The translations under genes and the position numbers were made by a program. The notes beneath the pieces were generated by a model, which saw only the letters and a list, made by a program, of their open reading frames with translations, ran no database searches and was not told where the DNA came from. A stretch of DNA of 64,000 nucleotides from Amycolatopsis orientalis DSM 43388. Its GTDB lineage: Bacteria > Actinomycetota > Actinomycetes > Mycobacteriales > Pseudonocardiaceae. Location of the stretch: contig NZ_ASXG01000040.1 of the NCBI RefSeq assembly GCF_000411975.1, positions 1 to 64,000 of the forward strand. Reading direction: 5' to 3'. Position 1 is the first letter of the stretch, and every line of letters begins with the position of its first letter. Positions 1-8,688 of the stretch are shown here, in pieces.

Positions 1-106
1 GCTCGCCGCCGCCTCGCGCGGCACCGCACCCCGCACCCTCGTCGCAGCCCCCACACTCATCCCGCGACGCTCCACCGGACCCGCCCGCGCCGAGCGCCGC
101 CGATAA
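1..106 (+). CDS. C-terminal tail of an upstream gene (partial)
   Basis: Frame 2 is open from the window edge and ends at TAA 104-106, giving about 34 residues rich in Ala, Arg and Pro that finish with a run of arginines. A strong hairpin begins 8 bases after the stop, as expected behind a gene end. There is too little to identify a family, and the reading is inferred from the open frame plus the terminator. Confidence 0.3.
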   Translation, partial: LAAASRGTAPRTLVAAPTLIPRRSTGPARAERRR

Positions 107-113
107 ACCCGGC

Positions 114-159
114 CGGCTACCGGATCGCGGCGACCACGATCGCCGCGATCCGGTAGCCG
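114..159. terminator. 19-bp perfect stem, probable terminator
   Basis: Positions 114-132 and 141-159 are exact reverse complements around an 8-base loop. There is no T-tract, which is common for actinobacterial hairpin terminators. It lies directly behind the partial frame ending at 106. Confidence 0.6.
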
Positions 160-673
160 AGCGATGCGCGCGACGATGTCGCAGCACAGCACCGGCGTCG
201 CCGAGACGCCGGGCCCGCTCAGTTCCGCGAGCCGCGCCGTCGTCCGCAAAGGACTCGCCTGAGCGGGTCGCGGATTACCGCGACTTGGCATGGAGCAGAC
301 CGACGAGCCCGGCCGAAGCCGTTCCCTCCTCGCCAAACCGCCACGCGAACACCCGGCCACGCTGATACGACGCGTGCGCAGCACCCAACGCCACCCAAGC
401 GGAAACCCGCAGCTCAAAAAACATTTCTCCCGATGCGGAGGGCACCCGAACCGCCCCGGGGCATTCGCGAATCTTTTTGCTTTCGCGGTTCAGCGAACTA
501 CTCGTCGGTCGCGCATCGCCCCGGAACGGGATTCGCGCAGGTGCCTGCAACCGAAATCTGCGGCGCGCTCGAAACGTGCGTGGGAATGATGTGCTTTATC
601 CCGAGGCACCGAACTGCCCGCACCTGGATCGACGGTCATCCACCCGCCACGAACCCGGGCGGTGGAGCCGCCC
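160..673. other. Region without a confident gene
   Basis: About 500 bases separate the first hairpin from the stop of the FAD oxidoreductase. A 32-codon frame (164-262) and a minus-strand frame (275-550) exist, but neither has a convincing ribosome site or recognisable domain. A small perfect inverted repeat with 7-base arms lies at 267-284. The region may be degraded sequence. Confidence 0.4.
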
Positions 674-2035
674 TCACCGAACCCCGCCCCGCACCGGCAC
701 CGCCGCGGCTCGCCGGGCGTTGCGCCGACTGCCGTTGACCAGGTCGTTGAAGCGGTCGACCGCCCAGATGGTGCGCAGTCCCAGGCGGCCCATCATCATC
801 GGGCGCGGGAAGTTCGGTTTCGCCGCCCACAGCGTCTGCAGATCCTCGTGCCGTTCGCCGTCGATGATCGCGTCCGCGATGAGGGTGCCCACGTACGGGG
901 CCTGGGCCAGGCCGTGGCCGTTGCAGGCGATCGAGTAATAGATGCTGTCCCCGATCTGGCCCGCGAGGGGAAGCCAGGACGACGTGATGGCGATCCATCC
1001 GCCCCACGCTCGCTCGATCGCGAGGTCGGACAGGGCCGGGAAACGCGTGGCGAACGCTCCGGCCAATTCCTCGACCAGTGCGGGATCCGGCGTCTTCTCG
1101 GGCAGCGGATAGCTGGTTCCGCGCTCGAGCCGGCGCACGCCGAACACGATGGTGTTGCGCGGCGTGAGCCGGTAGTTCTCCATGATCGCGTGCTGGGTGA
1201 CGAGGCCCATCCGGCTGGTCCAGCCCAACGCGGCGAGCCGGTCGGGGTCGATCGGTTCGGTTTCCGCCTCGACCACGTAGATCGGGACTGACAGGTGCCG
1301 CGGCGTGACGTCCCACTCCCCCGCGAACGCGTTGGTGGCGAGCACGACCTTGTCCGCGCGGACGCGGCCGCGAGGAGTGGTGAGGACGGTCTGAGCGCCG
1401 TCGGGCCGGACGTCGGTGACCTTCGTCCGTTCGAAGACGCGGGCGGGCGAGTCGAGCAGGACGCGGCGCATGCCGAGGCTGAACTTGCCGGGGTTCATCA
1501 TCCCGCCGACCACCTCGCGCAACCCGCCTACGAAACCGCGCGGGATGCCGAGTTCCTCGCTCGTGCCGACTTCGACGTGGCCGCCGGCGCGGGTGACGAT
1601 TTTCGCCACCCGCCGCACGCGACCCATTTGCCCGCGCGACACTGCGGCGAAGGCGTTGCCCGTGGCCTCGTAGTCGCAATCGATGTCGTGCTTGGCGATG
1701 AAGCCCTCGACGTGGTGCGCGGCGTGTTCGGCGAGCCGCATCATGCCGGGCATTTTCTTGCGCGACAACAGGTTGAGCAGTTGCAGGTCGCCGCCGGGGG
1801 CTCCGGCCAACTGGCCGGCGTTGCGCGAACTCGAGCCGTGGCCGCAGAACTGCGCCTCCAGCAGCACCACGTCGTGGCCGCGTTCGGTCAGCCGCAGCGC
1901 AGTCGACATGCCGTTGATCCCGCCGCCGATGACGGCGACGCGGCAGGTCACGTCCTCGGCCAAGGCGGGCCGGACGTCGCTGGGCGGTTTCACCCAGCCG
2001 CTGAAGGCGTGGTACTCGACGTGGTCGGTTTTCAT
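674..2035 (-). CDS. FAD-dependent amine oxidoreductase (DAO family, PuuB-like)
   Basis: This 453-residue protein has an N-terminal Rossmann dinucleotide site (VIGGGINGMSTAL, about residues 34-46) and the D-amino-acid-oxidase-type fold of glycine oxidase and gamma-glutamylputrescine oxidase (PuuB). SSRNAGQL near residue 68 resembles the flavin-contact segment of that family. It probably oxidises an amine or gamma-glutamylated amine to an aldehyde, releasing ammonia and H2O2. The gene follows the membrane-protein gene on the same strand and is under the 2848 operator. The ligase, aldehyde dehydrogenase and hydrolase of a Puu-like route lie in the neighbouring operon, which supports the PuuB-like reading. 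The exact substrate cannot be told from sequence. Confidence 0.8.
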   Translation of the reverse strand: MKTDHVEYHAFSGWVKPPSDVRPALAEDVTCRVAVIGGGINGMSTALRLTERGHDVVLLEAQFCGHGSSSRNAGQLAGAPGGDLQLLNLLSRKKMPGMMRLAEHAAHHVEGFIAKHDIDCDYEATGNAFAAVSRGQMGRVRRVAKIVTRAGGHVEVGTSEELGIPRGFVGGLREVVGGMMNPGKFSLGMRRVLLDSPARVFERTKVTDVRPDGAQTVLTTPRGRVRADKVVLATNAFAGEWDVTPRHLSVPIYVVEAETEPIDPDRLAALGWTSRMGLVTQHAIMENYRLTPRNTIVFGVRRLERGTSYPLPEKTPDPALVEELAGAFATRFPALSDLAIERAWGGWIAITSSWLPLAGQIGDSIYYSIACNGHGLAQAPYVGTLIADAIIDGERHEDLQTLWAAKPNFPRPMMMGRLGLRTIWAVDRFNDLVNGSRRNARRAAAVPVRGGVR

Positions 2036-2072
2036 CAGAGCTTCTCCTCGGGGACGCGGCAGGCGAGCGGGT

Positions 2073-2765
2073 TCAGACCGCGCTGGCGCTGCGCTGGGCG
2101 GACGCGGGCTCGACGCCGGTCCGGACGTTGTGCTCGTGCAGGGCGCGATAGCTGCGGAAGTAGACGAAGAGCTGGGTTCCCCACGTGCCGAGTGCCAGGA
2201 TGTAGAACACCGTGCGGTGCGCGTCGTCCGGGAACGGGAAGAAGTCGTACGTCAGCGCGATCGCGGTGCCGGCCGCGGTGGCGAGACCGGCGGCCACGGC
2301 CAGGCCGGTGGCCCCGATTTTCCACAGCCGCCAGGAAAAGTAGGCGAGGAACAACGTCGTGAGGATGTTGACGACGACGTAGAAAGTCGCGGGGCCGACG
2401 TGCAGGCGGTCGGCGCGGAACTGCTGCAGGAACAGCCCGGCGGCGACGGCGACCGCGAAAACCCCGATGTCGACGGCCAGCGACGGCTTGTACCGGCGCG
2501 TCACCCGCATCAGGCCCATCACCAGGATCAGGGTGATGCCGACCGACCGCGAGAACGCGTCGAAGAAATACGCGACGCTGTAAAGGAAACTTCCCTCGTC
2601 GCCGCCGAGCAGCGACCAGACCAGGAAGTTCGTCCCGGACGTGGCGACGATGATCCATTCGAGGCCGAGCAGGTAATTGGAATAGCGGCGGAGGAATTTC
2701 CAGCCGCAGTAGAAGCCGGCGAACATCATCCAGAGATCGGCCAGTGCGAAGAGCAGCTCTTTCAT
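2073..2765 (-). CDS. Multi-pass membrane protein of unknown function
   Basis: This 230-residue protein is almost entirely hydrophobic segments, about six to seven predicted helices, with a short polar C-terminus. No catalytic motif was recognised. It is the first gene of the short leftward unit ending with the FAD oxidase and starts 82 bases from the 29-bp operator at 2848, so it is likely repressed by the divergent TetR protein. It could be a permease component or a sensor for the catabolic substrate; both are guesses. Confidence 0.7.
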   Translation of the reverse strand: MKELLFALADLWMMFAGFYCGWKFLRRYSNYLLGLEWIIVATSGTNFLVWSLLGGDEGSFLYSVAYFFDAFSRSVGITLILVMGLMRVTRRYKPSLAVDIGVFAVAVAAGLFLQQFRADRLHVGPATFYVVVNILTTLFLAYFSWRLWKIGATGLAVAAGLATAAGTAIALTYDFFPFPDDAHRTVFYILALGTWGTQLFVYFRSYRALHEHNVRTGVEPASAQRSASAV

Positions 2766-2847
2766 TGCATCGAGTCCTTAGATCGTGCCCCGCCCGACCG
2801 GCGGAGGCAGCTCGCTCGTGTGATCGCGCTCATACCGTACGACACAC

Positions 2848-2876
2848 TTAGTCATCTGTTCAAGATGTTTGACTAA
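2848..2876. promoter_or_regulatory. 29-bp operator, copy A (perfect arms)
   Basis: Arms TTAGTCA (2848-2854) and TGACTAA (2870-2876) are perfect reverse complements separated by 15 bases. The palindrome sits between the divergent membrane-protein gene and the tetR gene. Two related copies with identical spacing occur at 13056 and 14095, each in a promoter region of the same island. The likely ligand is the TetR protein encoded at 2991 (inference). Confidence 0.8.
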
Positions 2877-2990
2877 CTTCTGCCCGGGGCTTCGGATCGA
2901 TTCATCCCGCGGCCATCCGGGGCCTGGTAACCTGGTGCTTACTTGATCAAGCGTCCAACTTTGGGGCGCGTTTCGTCCCTGGGAGGGCTC

Positions 2991-3599
2991 GTGGCACGGA
3001 TCTCCGCGGCGCAGCGGCGCCAGGACTTCGTCAACGCCGCCGTCGAGGTCATCGCGAAGCACGGCATCGACGGGGCGACCACCCGGCGGATCGCCGAGCA
3101 GGCGGGCGCCAATCTCGCGATGGTGCATTACTGCTACGACTCGAAAGAGGACCTTTTCGCCGACGTCTACAAGTTCGTGGTCGGCAAATTCCGCGGGCTG
3201 AGCTCGAAGGTCGACCCGCGGGCCACCCTGGCGGAGGCGGCCCGCAAGATCCTGCACGACGTCATGGAGTACTACGTCGAGTCGCCGAGTTTCGCCGTTT
3301 CGGCGCTGGAACTCATCAACTGGGCCCGGCGCCAGCACGAAGACAGCGGGATCGACCTCTACGACCGGGCGCTCGAAGGGGCGCGCTCGGCGCTGCGGGA
3401 CGCGGCCGGCGACCGCCCGGTCGACGACGAGACGATCCGCGAGATCGCTTCGGCGATCGCCTGCCTGTCCGACGGGTTCGCGGTCGGCTGGATCACCTAC
3501 GGCGACCGCGCCTTCGCCGAGAAGCAGATGCAGCTCGCGGACTCCCTGTTCGAAAGCTGGCTGGCGGCCCGGCTGGGCTCCGCGACCGTCGCGGGGTAA
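2991..3599 (+). CDS. TetR-family transcriptional regulator
   Basis: The N-terminus carries a TetR helix-turn-helix (roughly residues 8-52, including TTRRIAEQAGANLAMVHYCY), followed by an all-helical ligand domain; total 202 residues. A GTG start at 2991 is chosen because GGGAGGG lies 4-10 bases upstream; a longer in-frame ATG at 2943 lacks such a site. The gene is divergent from the membrane protein/FAD oxidase unit, with the perfect palindrome between them. It is probably a repressor of the whole 0.7-17.6 kb island and of itself, released by a pathway substrate or CoA ester. Confidence 0.85.
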   Translation: MARISAAQRRQDFVNAAVEVIAKHGIDGATTRRIAEQAGANLAMVHYCYDSKEDLFADVYKFVVGKFRGLSSKVDPRATLAEAARKILHDVMEYYVESPSFAVSALELINWARRQHEDSGIDLYDRALEGARSALRDAAGDRPVDDETIREIASAIACLSDGFAVGWITYGDRAFAEKQMQLADSLFESWLAARLGSATVAG

Positions 3600-3648
3600 G
3601 CCGCTGGGCCGCGCCCGGCGAGGCGGCCTGCCGTTGCGTAAGCAGGCA

Positions 3649-5283
3649 TCAGCCGAGGTGCTGTTCGAGCACGCGTTTGAAGCCGCCGGTGTGCCGGGTC
3701 CGGGACAGCACCGTCGCGAGGACGACCAACGCCGGGAAGATCAGCGTCAGATAGAAGCTCGTGGTGAAGGCGTCGGCGCTCGGGATGTGCGAGCCGTCGA
3801 GCAGGTAGTCCGACGTCTTGAGGTTCACCGACGCCGGATCGACCCTGCCGGCGAGCATTCCGGCGACGTCGACCGAGTGGTAGACGAACCCCGACCCGTT
3901 CAGCACGATCGTGACGACCGCCGCCCCGACCGCGATCCCGATCGCCATCATCGTGCCCGGCATGCCCGCGGCCATCCCGGATTTCGTCTCCGGCACCACG
4001 AACTGCGGGATCGAGAACGCGGCGCTGTAGCCGGCCCGGCTGCCCAGGCCGATGATCCCGGACGCGACGACGAAGTGCCACGCCTGGTCGTGGGCGAGCC
4101 CGAGGAGAAGCAGCCCGGCCCCGCAGGCGACGGCGCCGCCGATCAGGATGAGTTCCGGGCGGCCGCGGGCGATCAGCCGCTCGGAGTACTTGCCGCTGAT
4201 GAACATGGTCAGCGCGAACGGCAGCAGGATCAGGCTCGTGGTGAGCGGGTCGAAGCTCAGGCCGTACTCCGCGAACGCGTGGGACCATCCGGTTTTGCCG
4301 CCGTCCGTGGACAGCGGGAGGCCGTTCACCGTCTGGGCGTAGTAGTTGGACAGCACCAGGAACGCGGCGTCGATGCATCCGAACAGCCCGGCGGAGGCGC
4401 AGGCGGTGGTGACGTACGGCGTGCGCAGCACATCGATGTCGAAGACCGGTGCTTTGACCCGGCGCTCGGCGAAAACCCAGCCGACCGCGGCGAGGACGCC
4501 GACGAGCAGGATCGCGGGGGCGTTCTGGCCGATCGCGCCGTCCGGCGGCGCGCTGAGCGCCAGCAGGATCAGCGAAACCCAGCCGATGAGCCACAGCGTG
4601 TTGCCGAGGCCGAGCCGTCCCTTGGCCTGCGGCGGCGAATTCGGGACGACGACCAGCAACGCGAGCGTGGTCAGCGCGAACAGCACGGCGAGCGTGAAGT
4701 AGAACGGCGCGAGCGAAAGGGCGGGCACCGTGCCGTCCGGGTTGAGCCGGGACGGCAGCGACCAGATCCGCACCGAGACGCCGCCGCCGACCATGCCCAG
4801 CACGACGCCGCTGCCGGTGGCCATGATCAGCACCATGACCGCCGTGGAGATGCTCTTGCCGCGCAGGTAGCGGCGCAGGAAGCTGAGCGGCACGAATTGC
4901 GCGGCGCTGCCGAAGCCCAGCAAGGCGGAGCCGGCGACCAGCGCCGGATAGGTGTCGACGACGGCCGCCACGAGCGCGCCGCCGGCCAGGAAACCGCCGG
5001 CGAGCAGCGCGATCGACCGGTCGCTCAGCATGTCGGTCAGCCGCGGGATGAGCACGAATCCCGCGCCGCCGCCCAAGGTCAGCGCGGCCAGGATCCAGAC
5101 CGCGGCGCTCACCGAGTTGTGGGCGTAGCTCGTGGTGATGACCGGGAGCAGCGGCGGCACCATGAACGACACCGCGTTGGTCACGGTGGCCAGCAGGGCG
5201 GCGACCGCGAGGAGGGCTGTCCGGCTGGCCCGCCGCGTGCCCTCCAAGGCCCGCACCTGGGCGAGCGCTACTTCGATTTGCAT
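3649..5283 (-). CDS. MFS transporter, DHA2-like
   Basis: A 544-residue major facilitator with about 14 hydrophobic helices, the size and layout of the DHA2 drug:proton antiporter group. The chosen ATG (5283) gives a short cytoplasmic N-terminus before the first helix; the frame stays open further upstream but overlaps the aldehyde dehydrogenase. It is the last gene of the eight-gene leftward operon starting near 13022, 28 bases after the aldehyde dehydrogenase. In this context it could import the catabolic substrate or export toxic intermediates; DHA2 relatives are mostly exporters. Confidence 0.85.
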   Translation of the reverse strand: MQIEVALAQVRALEGTRRASRTALLAVAALLATVTNAVSFMVPPLLPVITTSYAHNSVSAAVWILAALTLGGGAGFVLIPRLTDMLSDRSIALLAGGFLAGGALVAAVVDTYPALVAGSALLGFGSAAQFVPLSFLRRYLRGKSISTAVMVLIMATGSGVVLGMVGGGVSVRIWSLPSRLNPDGTVPALSLAPFYFTLAVLFALTTLALLVVVPNSPPQAKGRLGLGNTLWLIGWVSLILLALSAPPDGAIGQNAPAILLVGVLAAVGWVFAERRVKAPVFDIDVLRTPYVTTACASAGLFGCIDAAFLVLSNYYAQTVNGLPLSTDGGKTGWSHAFAEYGLSFDPLTTSLILLPFALTMFISGKYSERLIARGRPELILIGGAVACGAGLLLLGLAHDQAWHFVVASGIIGLGSRAGYSAAFSIPQFVVPETKSGMAAGMPGTMMAIGIAVGAAVVTIVLNGSGFVYHSVDVAGMLAGRVDPASVNLKTSDYLLDGSHIPSADAFTTSFYLTLIFPALVVLATVLSRTRHTGGFKRVLEQHLG

Positions 5284-5311
5284 GGGTTTCTCCAAATCTC
5301 GGGGCAGGGAC

Positions 5312-6775
5312 TCACAACGGGAGGCCGGGGCTGTCCACGCCGACGACGCGGTCGCCGCAGAAGACCCGCACCGACTCGGCCGGGCCGTGGCCGCCGATGC
5401 CGGCCGGGCCCCAGAAGCTCTGCGCGGAGCCGTCGCCGAGGTCGGCGATCTTCGCGCCGTTGACCCGCACCTCGCCCGCGACGAGGCGGGCGCCCACTTC
5501 GATCGCGCGGTCGGTGTCGGAGCCGAAGACGTAAGCGTCCAAACCGGACGGTGCGGCGTTGGCGATCCGCAGCGCTTCCTCGACGGAATCGACGCCGTGC
5601 AAGGAAACGAGCGGGCCGAACAGTTCCGCCGTCGCCTGGGCCGGGTCGGCGCCGACGGCGACTGTCGGGGACAGGAAGAAACCGGCGAGATCGGGCAGCC
5701 GCGCGGGCTGGTGGATGCTGGCACCGAGGTCGCGCAGCCCCGCGATCCGGTTCGCCAGCGTGCGGAAATGCGGTTCGTTCGAGATCGGGCCGACCTGGGA
5801 GTCCTCGTCCAGGGAGTGGCCGACGGCCAGCTTGGCGATCCGCTCGGTCAGCGCTTCCAGCAAGGGATCGACCATCGGCCGGGGCGCGAGCACCTTGCCC
5901 GGTCCCTCGCACCACTGGCCGTTGAGCTTGGTCATCCCCTCCAGGATCCCGTCGGCCGCGGTGTCGAGGTCGGCGTCGTCCAGCACGACGACCGGGTTGT
6001 TGCCGCCGAGTTCCAGTTGCAGGACCTTGAAATCCTCGGCCGCGGCGCGCGCGATGGCGCGGCCCGCGCCGGGACCGCCGGTGAAGGAGACGATTTTGAT
6101 CCGCGGGTCGGAGGTGAGCCGCGCACCGACGTCGCCAGTGCCGTGCACCAGTTGCAAGGCACCGCGGGGCAGGTCCGCCTCCACGAAGCACTCGACGACG
6201 ATCTGCGCGCTCGACGGCGCGTGCTCGGAGGGTTTCAGAACGACCGGGCAGCCCGCTGCGATCGCGCTGGTCACCTTGGCGGCCGGGATAAAACTCGGTC
6301 CGTTCCACGGCGTGAGGATCGCGGCCGGGCCCCACGGCACCTTGTAGAGCCGGACGTCCCGCCCGTCGGCGGCCAGGGCCGTTACGCGCGGGATGGCCAC
6401 CAAATCGGCCGCAGCGGACCGGATCCGGAACGGGAGGAACGCCGCGACCGTGCGGGTGACGCTGATCGGCGTGCCGCTGGTGAGCGCGTCCGCGCGGGCG
6501 ATGTCCTCGACGCGGCTTTCCACGATCGCGGCCACTCGCTCCAGCATTTCCGCCCGCTCGTGCCGGGCGTCCTCGTCCCACCGGCCGATGTCGTAGGCCT
6601 GCTCGGCATAACGCAAGGCGCGTTCGAGGTCGTCCGGCGGAGTGGTGGCGAGCCGGTGGACAGGCTCCCGCGTGTTGGGGTCGACGTTCCACGCGTCGCC
6701 GACGGTTGCGCATTCGCTCCATTCATCGGCGATGTAATTCACCGGCTGGGGCACCGGGAATCCGTTGTGGGGCAT
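5312..6775 (-). CDS. NAD(P)-dependent aldehyde dehydrogenase
   Basis: This 487-residue ALDH shows the usual motifs: a PWNGPSF cofactor segment, KPSEHAP, FTGGPGAGR, a LELGGNNP segment with the general-base Glu, and catalytic Cys in GQWCEGPGK. The last motif is shifted from the common GQxC form, and ELGGN replaces the common ELGGK. In a Puu-like route it would oxidise the gamma-glutamyl-aminoaldehyde made by the FAD oxidase, or the aldehyde made by the neighbouring alcohol dehydrogenase. It lies 26 bases after that dehydrogenase gene and 28 before the transporter. Confidence 0.88.
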   Translation of the reverse strand: MPHNGFPVPQPVNYIADEWSECATVGDAWNVDPNTREPVHRLATTPPDDLERALRYAEQAYDIGRWDEDARHERAEMLERVAAIVESRVEDIARADALTSGTPISVTRTVAAFLPFRIRSAAADLVAIPRVTALAADGRDVRLYKVPWGPAAILTPWNGPSFIPAAKVTSAIAAGCPVVLKPSEHAPSSAQIVVECFVEADLPRGALQLVHGTGDVGARLTSDPRIKIVSFTGGPGAGRAIARAAAEDFKVLQLELGGNNPVVVLDDADLDTAADGILEGMTKLNGQWCEGPGKVLAPRPMVDPLLEALTERIAKLAVGHSLDEDSQVGPISNEPHFRTLANRIAGLRDLGASIHQPARLPDLAGFFLSPTVAVGADPAQATAELFGPLVSLHGVDSVEEALRIANAAPSGLDAYVFGSDTDRAIEVGARLVAGEVRVNGAKIADLGDGSAQSFWGPAGIGGHGPAESVRVFCGDRVVGVDSPGLPL

Positions 6776-6801
6776 AGCGTTCGCCTCGATTCGGGGGTTG
6801 G

Positions 6802-7899
6802 TCAGGACTGCAGGTCGAGGACGACGCGGGTGACCGCGCCGGACGTCATCGCGTCGAAGCCCTTGGCGATCTCGGCGAACGGGATGACCTGGCTGACCAT
6901 CTCGTCGAGCAGCAGCCGCCCCTGCTGGTAGAGGCGGGCGAACTGCGCGATGTCCTCGCGGGCCTGGCCCGAACCCATGTACGAGCCGATGAGCCGCTTC
7001 TCTTGGAAGAAAAAGTCCAAGGCGGGCACGCTGATCTCGGTGCCCGCCGGGGCGATGCCGACCAGGCAAGCCGTGCCTGCGGGCCGCACCAGGGCGAGCG
7101 CGGTGGCGGCAGTGCGAGCCGAGCCGACTGCTTCGAAGGCGTAGTCGACGCCGTCGCCGAGCTGGCGGTGCAACTCGGCTACCGGATCGCCGACACCGCC
7201 GTTGATGACGTGGGTGGCACCGTAGCCGCGGGCGGCTTCGAGCCGCTCGTCGTCCAGGTCGATGGCGACGATCGCAGATGCGCCCGCGAGCCGGGCGCCC
7301 TGGATGATGGCCGAGCCGACGCCGCCGCAGCCGATGACCGCGGCGGTGCTGCCCGGCCGCAGCTGTGCCCCGCGGAATACCGCACCTACGCCGGTGACGA
7401 TGCAGCAGGACAGCAGGCAGGCCACATGCAGCGGAACGTCGTCGGGCAGCTTGACGAGTGCGTTCTCCCGCATCAGGACGTGCTGGGAAAACGCGCCGAT
7501 GTCGCCCAGCCGCCCGATCGGCTGTCCGTCGGCGAGCTGGAACGCCGGACGCGGGCGGCGGCGGATCTCCTCGATCCGCAGGCATTGCGTCGACCGGCCC
7601 TCGGCGCACTGGGCGCACAGGCCGCACGAGGGGGTCAGTGCTCCGGTGACCCGGTCCCCCGGGCGCAGCCCGGTGACGGCCGAGCCGACGGATTCCACGA
7701 TCCCCGCCACCTCGTGGCCGAGCACCACCGGGGTTTCGATGGGCACGGTGCCGGTCAGGTAGTGCACATCGCTGTGGCACAGGCCGACATTCGCGACCGC
7801 GACCCGCACCTCGTGCGGTTCCGGATCGTCCACGCGGATGTCGGTCAGTTCGAGCGGCCGGTTGACTTCGGTCAGTACTGCGGCGCGGGTTTCGATCAT
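6802..7899 (-). CDS. Zinc-dependent alcohol dehydrogenase (MDR superfamily)
   Basis: A 365-residue medium-chain dehydrogenase. Catalytic zinc ligands are visible in GLCHSDVHYL and GHEVAG. The structural zinc site is CGLCAQCAEGRSTQC, followed by a Rossmann site at IGCGGVGSAII. It resembles class III-like and mycothiol/aryl-alcohol enzymes that act on primary alcohols with NAD. It probably oxidises an alcohol released by the esterase after Baeyer-Villiger oxygenation, feeding the adjacent aldehyde dehydrogenase; this link is inferred from operon membership. Confidence 0.87.
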   Translation of the reverse strand: MIETRAAVLTEVNRPLELTDIRVDDPEPHEVRVAVANVGLCHSDVHYLTGTVPIETPVVLGHEVAGIVESVGSAVTGLRPGDRVTGALTPSCGLCAQCAEGRSTQCLRIEEIRRRPRPAFQLADGQPIGRLGDIGAFSQHVLMRENALVKLPDDVPLHVACLLSCCIVTGVGAVFRGAQLRPGSTAAVIGCGGVGSAIIQGARLAGASAIVAIDLDDERLEAARGYGATHVINGGVGDPVAELHRQLGDGVDYAFEAVGSARTAATALALVRPAGTACLVGIAPAGTEISVPALDFFFQEKRLIGSYMGSGQAREDIAQFARLYQQGRLLLDEMVSQVIPFAEIAKGFDAMTSGAVTRVVLDLQS

Positions 7900-7933
7900 G
7901 CGGCCGCCTCCTCTGGGGTCGTGGTTCGTGGGA

Positions 7934-8686
7934 CTACGCGCGGGCGGACCAGAAGGCCTCGACGCCCGCGCTGAGGGCACCGCTGCGCCAGGCGAGGCGG
8001 GCCGCCTCGTCTTCGCGGGCGAAAGCGGCTTCGACCTCCCCGGCCTGCGGGCGCAGGAGAGCCAGGTGAAGGGCCGTTGTGTTGCCCTCCGGGGTCCACT
8101 CGCGAACGGTGTCGATCGCGCGGTCGAGCAGTGCCGCGGGTTCGGCCAGTTCGTCGAGCAGGCCGATCCGCAGCGCCTCTTCGGCCCCGATTCGCGGCGA
8201 CCCGAGCACCATTCGCATCGCGTGGTTGCCGACCAGGCGGTGCAGCAGCACGCTCGACGCGTTGGAAATCGTGAGTCCCCGGCCGTTCTCCGGCTGGTAG
8301 TACTCGGTCGCTGCGGTGCCGATGCGCGCGTCGCAGCAGAGCGTGATCTCCGAGGCACCGCCGACGGCAATGCCGTTGAGGGCTGCCACCACCGGCACCC
8401 GCGTCGCCAGGATCGCGCGGGTGATGTCGTGGAAGCTTTCGAAGGCCTGGCGGACCTCGGCGTCGGTGGTCGGCGCCTGGCGGAGGTCCTCCCCCGCGGA
8501 GAACGCGCGTCCGGCACCGGTGAGCACGATGCCGCGCACCGTCTCGCCGGTGCCGAGTTCGCGGATCAACTCCGCGAGCCGGAGCCGAGTGTCCACAGTG
8601 AACACATTGAGCTTCTCGGGACGGTTGAAGGTGATGACGGCGACCTCGCGGACGACCTCGACGTCGAGGAACTGCTCAGCAGGCAT
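7934..8686 (-). CDS. Enoyl-CoA hydratase/isomerase family protein
   Basis: This 250-residue crotonase-fold protein has the oxyanion-hole segments GAGRAFSAGEDL and ALNGIAVGGASEI. The second catalytic acid expected in classical hydratases is not obvious: the position near PENGRGLT differs from the usual form. It could therefore be a hydratase, isomerase or lyase of the family. The gene starts 2 bases after the CoA ligase stop. It likely acts on the CoA ester formed by that ligase, possibly on the unsaturated CoA left by the hotdog ammonia-lyase-like protein. Confidence 0.82.
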   Translation of the reverse strand: MPAEQFLDVEVVREVAVITFNRPEKLNVFTVDTRLRLAELIRELGTGETVRGIVLTGAGRAFSAGEDLRQAPTTDAEVRQAFESFHDITRAILATRVPVVAALNGIAVGGASEITLCCDARIGTAATEYYQPENGRGLTISNASSVLLHRLVGNHAMRMVLGSPRIGAEEALRIGLLDELAEPAALLDRAIDTVREWTPEGNTTALHLALLRPQAGEVEAAFAREDEAARLAWRSGALSAGVEAFWSARA

Positions 8687-8688
8687 GG

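Noticed and set aside
275-550. 91-codon minus-strand frame near the window start
   Set aside because: No ribosome site, no domain, and overlapping open frames in other phases; cannot be told from chance.
3634-5463. A 609-codon plus-strand frame over the MFS transporter
   Set aside because: Composition is almost only Arg, Gly, Asp, Gln and Glu, typical of an antisense shadow; the minus-strand frame encodes a normal transporter.
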